64,000 nt of DNA, taken from Novosphingobium sp. PhB165. Its GTDB lineage: Bacteria; Pseudomonadota; Alphaproteobacteria; Sphingomonadales; Sphingomonadaceae. The position numbers and the translations under genes are program-made. The notes below the pieces were generated by a model. That model was not told the DNA's origin and made no database searches. It saw only the letters and a program-made list of their open reading frames with translations. Positions 56,503 to 64,000 of the stretch are shown piece by piece (within the stretch, counting starts at the first letter, position 1; every line of letters starts with the position of its first letter). Location: assembly GCF_004341845.1 (NCBI RefSeq), contig NZ_SLVB01000001.1:496001-560000 (forward strand), read 5' to 3'.

Positions 56503-58797
56503 ATGGTGACCACGACCGACGAAGATTCAGATCCGTTCGACGCCATCGTCGATGCGCCTTTCGATGCCGCGCTGTCTCAGCGCTACCTTGTCTATGCGCT
56601 TTCGACCATCACGGCGCGCTCGCTGCCGGATTTGCGTGACGGATTGAAGCCGGTCCACCGCCGCCTGCTCTGGGCGATGCGGCAGCTGAAGCTCGATCCC
56701 GGCAATGCCTACAAGAAGTCGGCCCGCGTCGTCGGTGACGTGATCGGCAAGTATCACCCGCATGGCGACGCTTCGGTCTACGACGCGATGGTCCGCCTCG
56801 CGCAGGACTTCTCGCTGCGCTATCCGCTGGTGCAGGGCCAGGGCAACTTCGGCAATATCGACGGCGATAATGCGGCCGCCTACCGCTACACCGAAGCGCG
56901 CCTGACGCGTACGGCGATCCACCTGATGTCCGGGCTGGACGAGGGCACCGTCGATTTCGTTCCCACCTACAACGGTGAAGAGAGCGAGCCGGACCTGTTC
57001 CCCGGCATGTTCCCCAACCTGCTGGCGAACGGTTCGACCGGCATCGCCGTGGGCATGGCGACCTCAATCCCCAGCCACAACGTCGCCGAGATCATCGATG
57101 CGACGATGATGCTGATCGACAATCCCCATGCCGAGCATGAGCAGCTCATGCAGGTGTTCCACGGCCCCGATTTCGCGACCGGCGGCCTGGTGGTCGATAG
57201 TCCCGAGGCGATCAGCCACGCTTATGAAACCGGCAAGGGCGCCTTCCGTGTGCGCGGCCGGTTCTCGACCGGAAAGGATCAGGCGGGCAACTGGGAAGAG
57301 AGCGGGATCGAGCGGCTTGGCAGCGGCCAGTGGCAGCTCGTCATTTCCGAAATTCCCTACATGCTGGCCAAGGGCAAGCTGATCGAGCAGGTCGCCGCGC
57401 TGATCGGTGACAAGAAGCTCCCGATCCTCGAAGACATTCGCGACGAAAGCGACGAGCAGATCCGCATCGTCTTCGTGCCCAAGAGTCGCAATGTCGATCC
57501 CGAGCTGCTGAAGGAAAGCCTTTACCGGCTTACCGATCTGGAAAGCCGCTTCTCGCTCAACCTCAACGTGCTGGATTCGCATCGCACGCCGGGGGTGATG
57601 GGCCTGAAGCTGCTGCTGTCCGAATGGGTTTACAGCCAGATCGACATCCTGCTGCGCCGCGCGCGCCACCGCTTGGAAAAGATCGCCGCGCGGCTGGAAC
57701 TGGTCGCCGGTTACATCATCGCTTATCTCAACCTGGACCGGATCATCGAGATCATCCGCACCGAGGATGAGCCCAAGCCGGTGATGATGGCCGAGTTCGA
57801 ACTGACCGATCGTCAGGCCGAAGCCATTCTCAACATGCGCCTGCGCAGTTTGCGCAAGCTTGAGGAAATGGAGCTTCGCAAGGAGCACGAGGAACTGCTG
57901 CGCGAGCAGGATGACCTCAACAAGCTGCTCGAAAGCCCGGCTCGCCAGCGCACGCGCCTCAAGCGTGACCTGACCACGCTGCGCAAGGAATATGCCGAGG
58001 ATACCGTCATCGGCCGCCGCCGCACGACGATCGCGCAGGCCAAGCCGACGGTAGAATTCAGCATGGACGCGATGATCGAGAAGGAGCCGGTGACGGTGAT
58101 CCTCTCGGCGAAGGGCTGGGTGCGCGCCGCCAAGGGCCATGTTCCGCTGGATGGCGACTTCAAGTTCAAGGAAGGCGACGGCCCGGCCTATGCCTTCCAC
58201 GCGCAGACCACCGATAAGGTGCTGATCGCGCTGGATAATGGCCGCTTCTACACGGTCGGTGCCGACAAGCTTCCGGGCGCGCGCGGGTTTGGCGAGCCGA
58301 TCCGCACGATGGTCGATATCGATGCGGATGCGCACATCATCGCGGCGCTGGTTTACAAGCCGAAGTCGCAGATCCTGCTGGCCTCGAACGTGGGTCGCGG
58401 ATTTGCGGTCGAGGCGGAGGAATTGCTGGCCGAAACGCGCAAGGGCCGTGCGGTCATGTCCACCAAGGCGGGCGTTCAGCTCAAGATCGTGCGCGAGATC
58501 CCTGCCGAGCATGACCATGTTGCCGTGGTTGGCGACAATCGCAAGCTGGTGATCTTCAGTCTGGAAGAACTGCCGCTGATGGCCAAGGGGCAGGGTGTGA
58601 CGCTCCAGCGCTACCGTGACGGCGGACTGTCCGATCTCATTACGCTCAAGCTTGAGGATGGCCTGTCGTGGACGATGGGCGGCGACAGCGGCCGCACGCG
58701 GACCGAAAAGGACATGGGTCTCTGGAAAGTCGCACGCGGCGCGGCAGGCCGTCTGCCGCCGACCGGGTTCCCGAGGGACAACAAGTTTCAGGGATAA
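56503..58797 (+). CDS. parC: DNA topoisomerase IV subunit A
   Basis: 764-residue type IIA topoisomerase subunit for decatenation. YLVYALSTITARSLPDLRDGLKPVHRR start, KYHPHGDASVYDAMV quinolone region, AAAYRYTEARLT catalytic Tyr, and C-terminal beta-propeller blades. In the quinolone region the position of E. coli Ser80 is Ala and Glu84 is Asp. The ParC assignment rests on length and the beta-pinwheel lacking a clear GyrA box. Followed by hairpins and a family B repeat. Confidence 0.94.
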   Translation: MVTTTDEDSDPFDAIVDAPFDAALSQRYLVYALSTITARSLPDLRDGLKPVHRRLLWAMRQLKLDPGNAYKKSARVVGDVIGKYHPHGDASVYDAMVRLAQDFSLRYPLVQGQGNFGNIDGDNAAAYRYTEARLTRTAIHLMSGLDEGTVDFVPTYNGEESEPDLFPGMFPNLLANGSTGIAVGMATSIPSHNVAEIIDATMMLIDNPHAEHEQLMQVFHGPDFATGGLVVDSPEAISHAYETGKGAFRVRGRFSTGKDQAGNWEESGIERLGSGQWQLVISEIPYMLAKGKLIEQVAALIGDKKLPILEDIRDESDEQIRIVFVPKSRNVDPELLKESLYRLTDLESRFSLNLNVLDSHRTPGVMGLKLLLSEWVYSQIDILLRRARHRLEKIAARLELVAGYIIAYLNLDRIIEIIRTEDEPKPVMMAEFELTDRQAEAILNMRLRSLRKLEEMELRKEHEELLREQDDLNKLLESPARQRTRLKRDLTTLRKEYAEDTVIGRRRTTIAQAKPTVEFSMDAMIEKEPVTVILSAKGWVRAAKGHVPLDGDFKFKEGDGPAYAFHAQTTDKVLIALDNGRFYTVGADKLPGARGFGEPIRTMVDIDADAHIIAALVYKPKSQILLASNVGRGFAVEAEELLAETRKGRAVMSTKAGVQLKIVREIPAEHDHVAVVGDNRKLVIFSLEELPLMAKGQGVTLQRYRDGGLSDLITLKLEDGLSWTMGGDSGRTRTEKDMGLWKVARGAAGRLPPTGFPRDNKFQG

Positions 58798-58801
58798 ATA
58801 A

Positions 58802-58854
58802 GGTGTTCAGCGGCTTTTACATGGCCGCCGAACACCCGGATCATTCGTGATCCG
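58802..58854. terminator. Two adjacent hairpins after parC
   Basis: Stem 58802-58814 with 58825-58837 (one mismatch), followed by CGGATCA/TGATCCG (58837-58843, 58848-58854) around a TTCG tetraloop. No T-run; may stop transcription or stabilise the transcript end. Confidence 0.5.
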
Positions 58855-58870
58855 AGCCATCCCAAATCCC

Positions 58871-58957
58871 CCGTCGTCCCCGCGAAGGCGGGGACCCCGC
58901 TTGTTCTTGCGGCGGGGCGAAAAGGAAGCGGGGCCTCCGCCTTCGCGGGGGCGACGG
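58871..58957. repeat. Large imperfect palindrome, family B, copy 3
   Basis: CCGTCGTCCCCGCGAAGGCG left arm and CGCCTTCGCGGGGGCGACGG right arm, with GGGGACCCCGCT/AGCGGGGCC inner parts. Same family as 28203-28286 and 50012-50101. Confidence 0.85.
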
Positions 58958-59017
58958 ACTGTTTTGTGCTGGGGCCTGCCTGACAATCTTGAGGGAGCGA
59001 TTTTCCGCACCCCCGCC

Positions 59018-59665
59018 TCAATCCTTGGCCGCGCTCGCAGGCTTGGGCACCAGAATGAGCTGGTTATTGTCCACCCGCCAACTTCCCAGCTGCGACAGCA
59101 GGTTCATGCCGATGACATTGGTTTCGACCTCGCTGTCCGGGCCGATGGCGACGGGCAGGGAGGTCGCCTCGATCGAGCCGAAGCGCAGCGAACTTGCGGT
59201 TCCCATGCGGGCGACGATGGTGCCGCCCGCCGTATCCAGCATCACGCCCTGATCGCCTTCGTCGGGCATGATGCCCGCGCGGCGGGCGGCCGATTGGGAG
59301 ATGCCGGTGTAAGTGGCGCCGGTATCGATCAGGAAATTGACAGGCACGCCATTGAGCTGCGCCTCGACCCAGAAGTGGCCGTCGGTCCGCAGCGGTAGCA
59401 CGGTCTGCCCGCCTTCAACAGCGGCCGGCCTCACCTGATCGAGCCAGAGCGCGGCATCCGAACGGTGCGCGCTGGTGGCAAGGCTGGCGACGGTCAGCAG
59501 AAGCGCGGCAGTGAGGGCGAGGTACGCCGTATTGCGCATGCCATGCCCAAGGCGCGGGTAACGGTGGAGCAGCATGCCGGCCAGCACCGCCAGCAGGATC
59601 GCGACGATGGTCAGCGCCAGCAGCGGCTTCGCATAAAGCAGCGCTTCAAGCTGCCCGAAGTTCAC
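59018..59665 (-). CDS. Membrane-anchored retropepsin-like aspartic protease
   Basis: 215-residue TIGR02281-type protein. Two hydrophobic helices (about residues 13-31 and 46-64) precede a single retropepsin-like domain with the catalytic triad DTGAT (residue about 114) and the later NVIGMNLLS strand. The domain probably faces the periplasm or is membrane-proximal; a homodimer is expected. Start is GTG at 59665 in a GTGA overlap with the CCA-transferase stop. Substrate unknown. Confidence 0.85.
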   Translation of the reverse strand: MNFGQLEALLYAKPLLALTIVAILLAVLAGMLLHRYPRLGHGMRNTAYLALTAALLLTVASLATSAHRSDAALWLDQVRPAAVEGGQTVLPLRTDGHFWVEAQLNGVPVNFLIDTGATYTGISQSAARRAGIMPDEGDQGVMLDTAGGTIVARMGTASSLRFGSIEATSLPVAIGPDSEVETNVIGMNLLSQLGSWRVDNNQLILVPKPASAAKD

Positions 59666-60846
59666 TGCGCCTGCCCTGTCAGTTCCGCATCGAGCAGCGC
59701 GTCGATGCGCGGGGCTGCGGGAAAGCCCTCGGCGATCCAGCGATCTTCGACGCGGCGCAGCACGCGGGCCACTTCAGGTCCGGCGCTGACGCCGCGCGCC
59801 ACGATCTGGCCACCCTTGAGCGGGAAGGCGGGAATGTCCCACTGGCCCAGCGCCGCGGTGTCGGCACCGGCGATCAGCAGCCGGTCGAGCGCGCTTTCGC
59901 GGCCCAGCCGGTAGGCGAGTGCGCGCGGCTCTCCGGGCTCGTCCTCTCTCGCGGCGGCGAGGGCGAGGCGCTTTTTCTGCGCGCCGGAAAGGCGGAAGCG
60001 AGAGGCGATCTGCTCGGCCAGCGGCACTTGCGCGGGCAACAGCGCAGCAAGGCGGCGTAGCGCTTCGGGCGCGATGGCCTGCGCCTTTTCCTGCGCCACC
60101 AGTGCCGCAAGGGCGACCGGATCGGCCTCGGGCAGGATCACCGCGAGCACGCCAAGCTCGGCCATGCGCGCGATAGTCGGCGCCGGATCGGGCAGACCGA
60201 GAAGGTTCATCATCTCCATGCCCACACGCTCGCGCGAGAGGCCCTTGAGCGTGGCAGCGAGTTCGGCGCAGGCACTTTCCGCTTCCTCGTCAGCGGGTTG
60301 CGAGCCAAACCGGGCCTGAAACCGGAAGTAGCGCAAGATGCGCAAGTGGTCCTCGCGGATGCGCTGGCGGGCATCGCCGATGAAGCGCACGCGGCGGGCG
60401 GCAAGGTCGGCAAGGCCGTCGAACCAGTCGAAGACCTCGCCGGTCAGCGGATCGGCATAGAGCGCGTTGATCGTGAAATCGCGCCGCGCGGCGTCTTCGC
60501 GCCAGTCTTCGGCGAAGGCCACCGTAGCGCGGCGCCCGTCGGTCGAGACGTCATGGCGCAGCGTGGTGATCTCCACGGGGCCGCCGGGCAGTACGGCCGT
60601 AACGGTGCCGTGGTCGATGCCGGTGGGGATCCTGTGAATATCGGCGCTCTTCAGGCGTTCCATCACCGCGTCGGGTTCGAGCACGGTTGCCATGTCGATG
60701 TCCTTGACCGGCAGGCCCAGCAGCGTGTCGCGCACCGCGCCGCCGACGTAGCGGGCATTTTCGGCACCCAGCGTTTCCACCAGCGCCGCGATATCCTCCC
60801 TCCGCATCCATTCGGGCGCGATGCGGGTGGGCAGTGGTTCAGTCAT
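59662..60846 (-). CDS. CCA tRNA nucleotidyltransferase
   Basis: 394-residue class II nucleotidyltransferase adding or repairing the tRNA 3' CCA. GGAVRDTLLG, DIDMATVLEP (catalytic Asp pair), RRDFTINALYADP and EDHLRILRYFRFQARFG are diagnostic. tRNA-Phe in this window encodes CCA, so this enzyme may mainly repair. It overlaps the NUDIX gene by 8 bases (60839-60846). Confidence 0.95.
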   Translation of the reverse strand: MTEPLPTRIAPEWMRREDIAALVETLGAENARYVGGAVRDTLLGLPVKDIDMATVLEPDAVMERLKSADIHRIPTGIDHGTVTAVLPGGPVEITTLRHDVSTDGRRATVAFAEDWREDAARRDFTINALYADPLTGEVFDWFDGLADLAARRVRFIGDARQRIREDHLRILRYFRFQARFGSQPADEEAESACAELAATLKGLSRERVGMEMMNLLGLPDPAPTIARMAELGVLAVILPEADPVALAALVAQEKAQAIAPEALRRLAALLPAQVPLAEQIASRFRLSGAQKKRLALAAAREDEPGEPRALAYRLGRESALDRLLIAGADTAALGQWDIPAFPLKGGQIVARGVSAGPEVARVLRRVEDRWIAEGFPAAPRIDALLDAELTGQAQ

Positions 60847-61432
60847 TCCAGTCGAGCCTGCGGGAAAGGTTGTGAAGGATCGCTCCGGTCACGCCCCAGA
60901 TGCGGTGGTCGTGCCAGTTGATCTCGACAAAGCGGTGATGGCGGTTTTCCCATTCCACCGAGCATTGCTGCTGGTTGGCGGGATCGAGGAGGTAGCTCAT
61001 CGGCGCCTCGAACCACTGCGCCACTTCGGCGGGATTGGGGTGGATCGGCAGGTCGGCGGGGATCACCGCAAGTACCGGCGTGATCTCGTAGCCGCTGCCG
61101 GTGCGGTAGACGTCGCTGGTGCCCAGCACCTGCACGTCGCGCGGATGGATGCCCAGTTCCTCGTCCGCCTCGCGCAGCGCGGCCTCGATCGCGGTTTCGC
61201 CGTCGTCCAGCCGGCCGCCGGGGAAGGCGATCTGGCCGGGGTGGGCGCGCATCGTGGAGGGGCGATGGAGCAGCAGCGTGCCGGGCTTGTCACGCTCGGT
61301 CAGCGTCACCAGCACGGCGGCGGGCTTGAACTCGGGGATCTCGTCGATGCGCGGATCGAGCCAGAGTTCGGGCGGCGCGTTCTTGTGCGCGGCGTCGAAA
61401 CGCGGGCGGAGGCGATCAAACAGCAGGCTCAT
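60839..61432 (-). CDS. CoA pyrophosphatase-like NUDIX hydrolase
   Basis: 197-residue NUDIX protein. The NUDIX box runs GGRLDDGETAIEAALREADEELGI (split over about residues 83-106), preceded by AHPGQIAFPGG, which matches the CoA-pyrophosphatase UPF0035 motif. Likely cleaves CoA or its derivatives. ATG at 61432 overlaps DUF1285 by 4 bases. Operon order DUF1285-NUDIX-CCA-transferase is common in alphaproteobacteria. Confidence 0.93.
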   Translation of the reverse strand: MSLLFDRLRPRFDAAHKNAPPELWLDPRIDEIPEFKPAAVLVTLTERDKPGTLLLHRPSTMRAHPGQIAFPGGRLDDGETAIEAALREADEELGIHPRDVQVLGTSDVYRTGSGYEITPVLAVIPADLPIHPNPAEVAQWFEAPMSYLLDPANQQQCSVEWENRHHRFVEINWHDHRIWGVTGAILHNLSRRLDWND

Positions 61433-61974
61433 GACGGCACCAGATCGAAAGTCGCGCCCCGGCTGGTCACCGAAAGGTCGCCGCCGGAAAGCGCGATCTC
61501 GGCAAGCTGACCGTAAGTGCTGCGGTTGAGACGGGCCTCGGCGCCATTGCGGACGGCAAGATAGAGCGCCGGTGTCTCGGGATCGCCTGCGCTGCGGATC
61601 GGGTGATCCGGCCCGGCGATGACGATATCGTCGGTATTGAGGCGGAAGACCAGCGCGTCGCCGTCTGCCCGTACATCGGTGGCGATGAAGGCGGCGTCCT
61701 CGACCTCGATCGAGAGCTTCTCGGCGGGTGTGACCAGCCAGTGCCGGCCATCGTCGTCGCGCAGCAGGAGGGAGGCGAAGGCGCGGACCATGGCGGGACG
61801 GCGGATTTCGCCGCCCTGATGGAACCAGCGCCCGTCGGCCATGATGCGCATTTCGCTGTCGCCCGTCTGCGCGGGCGACCATTCGGAGACCGGCGGCAGC
61901 TTGCGCGCGGCCACCAACTCGGCCGCTTCGGCGAGCGTCAGGGCGGAGAGATCGGGCGGCACGTCATAAGGCAT
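61429..61974 (-). CDS. DUF1285 family protein
   Basis: 181-residue protein of DUF1285, function unestablished. Typical segments are RIMADGRWFHQGGEIRRPAMVRAF and DGRHWLVTPAEKLSIEVEDAAF. No signal peptide. First gene of a four-gene overlapping leftward operon (DUF1285-NUDIX-CCA transferase-retropepsin). Confidence 0.88.
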   Translation of the reverse strand: MPYDVPPDLSALTLAEAAELVAARKLPPVSEWSPAQTGDSEMRIMADGRWFHQGGEIRRPAMVRAFASLLLRDDDGRHWLVTPAEKLSIEVEDAAFIATDVRADGDALVFRLNTDDIVIAGPDHPIRSAGDPETPALYLAVRNGAEARLNRSTYGQLAEIALSGGDLSVTSRGATFDLVPS

Positions 61975-62054
61975 GGCTTCGCGATGCCAGATAGGGGCTC
62001 GCGCGCCAAGGTCCAGTGCGTGTCCGCCCGCGATTTAACGGGAAGACGCGATTA

Positions 62055-62573
62055 TTAACGGAGCCAAGGCCCCAGCGCGCCCTCGCGCGGCAGAACGGCC
62101 GGATTGTCGCAGCGTACGAGCAGGCGGTGCCGCTCGAAGGGTCCCGGAAGCGTCCATTCGCCGGTCGCCTCGTTCGAGAAGCCCCAGAAGCGGCCGTAAT
62201 AGTCGGGATCGCCGATCAGCACTTGCGGCAGCGGCGCGCGTGCGTCGATCCCGGCAAGGCTGGCCGACATCAGCGCCTTGCCGAAGCCCTTGCCCTGAAG
62301 GCCGGGAAGCACGGCCACCGGCCCCATCATGATCATCGGGTGCGCGCGCCCGTCCGGATCGGTCAGCGCGACCGGCCAGCACTGGATCGTGCCGACCAGC
62401 ATCTCGCTGCCGTCCAGCGCCGCGAAGGACAGCCCGGGCAGCCAATCGGTGCCCGCACGCACCTTGTAGGCGGTGCGCGTGTGTCGCTCCGGCTCGAACG
62501 CACGATCGAGCAGCGCTTCGACGAGCGCGGGATCGACATTGTCGAGCGGAATGAGCGTGGCGATATCGGACAT
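62055..62573 (-). CDS. GNAT N-acetyltransferase
   Basis: 172-residue GNAT: the acetyl-CoA loop is GPVAVLPGLQGKGFGKALMSASLAG with the Q/GxGxG/A signature, and the C-terminal DPDYYGRFWGFSN resembles the YfdZ-like family. It probably acetylates a small amine or peptide; substrate unknown. Start ATG at 62573; a longer frame begins at 62615 but lacks conservation. Standalone. Confidence 0.86.
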   Translation of the reverse strand: MSDIATLIPLDNVDPALVEALLDRAFEPERHTRTAYKVRAGTDWLPGLSFAALDGSEMLVGTIQCWPVALTDPDGRAHPMIMMGPVAVLPGLQGKGFGKALMSASLAGIDARAPLPQVLIGDPDYYGRFWGFSNEATGEWTLPGPFERHRLLVRCDNPAVLPREGALGPWLR

Positions 62574-62630
62574 CGCGCGGGCCGATAGGTGCGGCGCGCC
62601 GGTTTGTCGATTCAATTCATGTGAGGGCTA

Positions 62631-63827
62631 TTAGGTTGATGGTGTGAGATGCAGCAACCGGCCGGAGTCTGGAGCGGGGCCGTCCTCCAGCAGCCAGATC
62701 GATCCGTCGGGCCCCTGCTGGATCTCGCGGATGCGGTTATCGAGCGGGTAACGCGCTTCCTCCACGGCCTTTTCCCCGTCGATCCGCACGCGCACGAGGC
62801 CGGGAAGGGCGAAAGAGGCGATCAGGAACTGCCCCTGCCACTGCGGGAATTGCTGGCCGGTGTAGAAAATGAAGTCGCCCGGCGCGATCACCGGGTTCCA
62901 GCTGATCGCCGGGGCGGCAAGGTCGGGCCGGGTCTTGTGGCGCGGGATCGGCGTACCGTTGTAATTGTCGCCGTCCGAGACCAGCGGCCAACCGTAGTTA
63001 TGACCCGGCTTGATGAGGTTGATCTCGTCACCGCCCGCCGGGCCGTGTTCGAGGTTCCAGAGTCGGCCCTTGTCATCGAACACGAGGCCCAGCACGTTGC
63101 GATGGCCATAGGACCAGATCTGGTTGGTCGGCGCGCCCTTGTCGGCAAAAGGATTGCCGGGGGCAGGGGTGCCGTCGGGCAGCAGGCGCACGATCTTGCC
63201 GAGATTGGTGCCAAGGTCCTGCGCAGGCGTGAACTTCTGCCGCTCGCCCGAGCTGACGAAGAGGTACTTGCCGTCCGGGGAGAACACCAGGCGGTGCGAA
63301 AAGTGGCCCTCTCCGGTCACCTTGGGCACTTGCCGCCAGATCACCGTCAGGCCCTGAAGCGAGCAGCTTGCTGGTTGCGGGCAGGAGAGGGTGCCCTTGC
63401 CGACCGCCGCGCCGCGCGTATCGCCTTCGCCGGCTTCCGCCCAGCTGAGGTAGACCACACGCCCGTTCAATGTCTTGGCATCGAGCGTCTTGCCGGTTTG
63501 GTCCGGAGCGAAGATCACGTCGCCCAGCCCGCCCTGTCCGCCATAGGCGACCGTCGGTGCGCCGCTCACTTCGCCCATCGTGCCATCGGCAAGACGCAGG
63601 CGGATCCTGCCTTTCTTCTCGGTGACGATCATCGCGCCGGTGGCCTTGTCGATATCCATCGCCCAGGGCTCGTTGAACGCGGCGACTTGCGAGACCTTGA
63701 ACGGCGCGGCATCGGCCGTCGCCGCGGACGCCTTATCCCCGGAGCCTGCCGCACCGCAGCTTGCGAGGATGAAAGCTACGGGCGATACCGCAGCGAGGAG
63801 CGATCTGGAGGTATTCCGCTTGGTCAC
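62631..63827 (-). CDS. PQQ-dependent sugar dehydrogenase-like lipoprotein
   Basis: About 398 residues. A lipoprotein signal ([18 protein letters not shown]) is followed by a six-bladed beta-propeller like soluble aldose sugar dehydrogenase: [48 protein letters not shown] and HNYGWPLVS. It likely oxidises a sugar in the periplasm with PQQ, if cofactor is supplied. The GTG at 63827 gives a cleaner signal peptide than the ATG at 63851; either overlaps the divergent rnhB start. Confidence 0.87.
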   Translation of the reverse strand: MTKRNTSRSLLAAVSPVAFILASCGAAGSGDKASAATADAAPFKVSQVAAFNEPWAMDIDKATGAMIVTEKKGRIRLRLADGTMGEVSGAPTVAYGGQGGLGDVIFAPDQTGKTLDAKTLNGRVVYLSWAEAGEGDTRGAAVGKGTLSCPQPASCSLQGLTVIWRQVPKVTGEGHFSHRLVFSPDGKYLFVSSGERQKFTPAQDLGTNLGKIVRLLPDGTPAPGNPFADKGAPTNQIWSYGHRNVLGLVFDDKGRLWNLEHGPAGGDEINLIKPGHNYGWPLVSDGDNYNGTPIPRHKTRPDLAAPAISWNPVIAPGDFIFYTGQQFPQWQGQFLIASFALPGLVRVRIDGEKAVEEARYPLDNRIREIQQGPDGSIWLLEDGPAPDSGRLLHLTPST

Positions 63828-64000
63828 GTCGATTTCATCCCCTGTTGCCATTGCACCGGGCCGCCTCATCATCGGCGTGGACGAGGCAGGGCGTGGCCCT
63901 CTGGCCGGTCCGGTTGTGGCGGGCGCGGTCGTGCTGTGCAAGCCCCGGCCATCGGGGTTGGACGATTCCAAGAAGTTGTCCGGCAAGCGCCGCGCGGAGC
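63820..64000 (+). CDS. rnhB: Ribonuclease HII, 5' part only (cut by window end)
   Basis: The visible 60 residues include the RNase HII N-terminal motif [21 protein letters not shown], with active-site Asp and Glu, and KKLSGKRR. RNase HII removes ribonucleotides from DNA. No ATG lies near; the TTG at 63820 has GGAGG at 63807-63811 with 8-base spacing. It overlaps the divergent sugar dehydrogenase 5' end. Confidence 0.88.
   Translation, partial: MVTSISSPVAIAPGRLIIGVDEAGRGPLAGPVVAGAVVLCKPRPSGLDDSKKLSGKRRAE

Noticed and set aside
58871..58957. Possible insertion-sequence terminal repeats with 50012-50101
   Set aside because: No transposase lies between the copies; the copies are short palindromes in ordinary gaps.

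Overview
The window is an ordinary high-GC alphaproteobacterial chromosome segment. It most resembles Sphingomonadaceae, and probably Novosphingobium (inferred from gene orders, TTG/GTG start usage, TonB-receptor style and palindromic intergenic repeats; no marker in the window fixes the genus). I found no integrase, transposase, phage, toxin-antitoxin, CRISPR or defence module. Coding density is very high and many neighbours overlap by 1-8 bases (ATGA, TTGA, GTGA).

Layout. 1-8.4 kb: the tail of an MFS exporter, a dihydrodipicolinate-reductase-like oxidoreductase, and a three-gene RND efflux operon read leftward. 8.7-10.9 kb: tRNA-Phe with its terminator, then the leftward infA-maf-RNase E/G-yacG block. 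11.1-18.8 kb: a TonB-dependent receptor with a Gly/Pro-rich insertion, uvrC and an M1 aminopeptidase. 18.8-27.0 kb (leftward): a JmjC/cupin-like oxygenase overlapping a CelD/BcsL-type acyltransferase, a K+-independent H+-pyrophosphatase, a tandem 121-bp repeat, thiL, nusB, hisD and hisG. 27.0-29.2 kb: a DUF2332 protein, BolA, and a J-domain protein. 29.2-34.7 kb: a compact leftward glutathione/VOC/SRPBCC/GFA cluster with a divergent HxlR regulator. 34.8-41.9 kb: cobS, truA, a cupin, fmt, recR, def, rmuC and a META-domain lipoprotein. 42.1-49.4 kb: trmH-like, HPr, EIIA-Man, rapZ, hprK, chvG and chvI, divergent from pckA. 49.5-53.8 kb: small DUF proteins, a Tat-exported DUF885 protein and an alpha/beta hydrolase. 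53.9-58.8 kb: two overlapping IscS-like cysteine desulfurases, a 2Fe-2S ferredoxin, and parC. 59-64 kb: a leftward retropepsin/CCA-transferase/NUDIX/DUF1285 operon, a GNAT enzyme, a PQQ-type sugar dehydrogenase, and the start of rnhB.

How genes work together. The most coherent accessory unit is the detoxification-like cluster (three GSTs, two VOC proteins, GFA, SRPBCC and DUF1428), with palindromes and direct repeats at its probable promoters. The second is the nitrogen-type PTS/two-component block, where HprK, HPr, EIIA-Man and RapZ sit with ChvG-ChvI opposite gluconeogenic pckA; the chvI promoter carries an 18-bp near-perfect palindrome. The third is the paired cysteine desulfurases feeding a ferredoxin. 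Four families of large imperfect palindromes occupy most of the longer gene-free gaps. All functional names rest on my reading of motifs; no database search was run.
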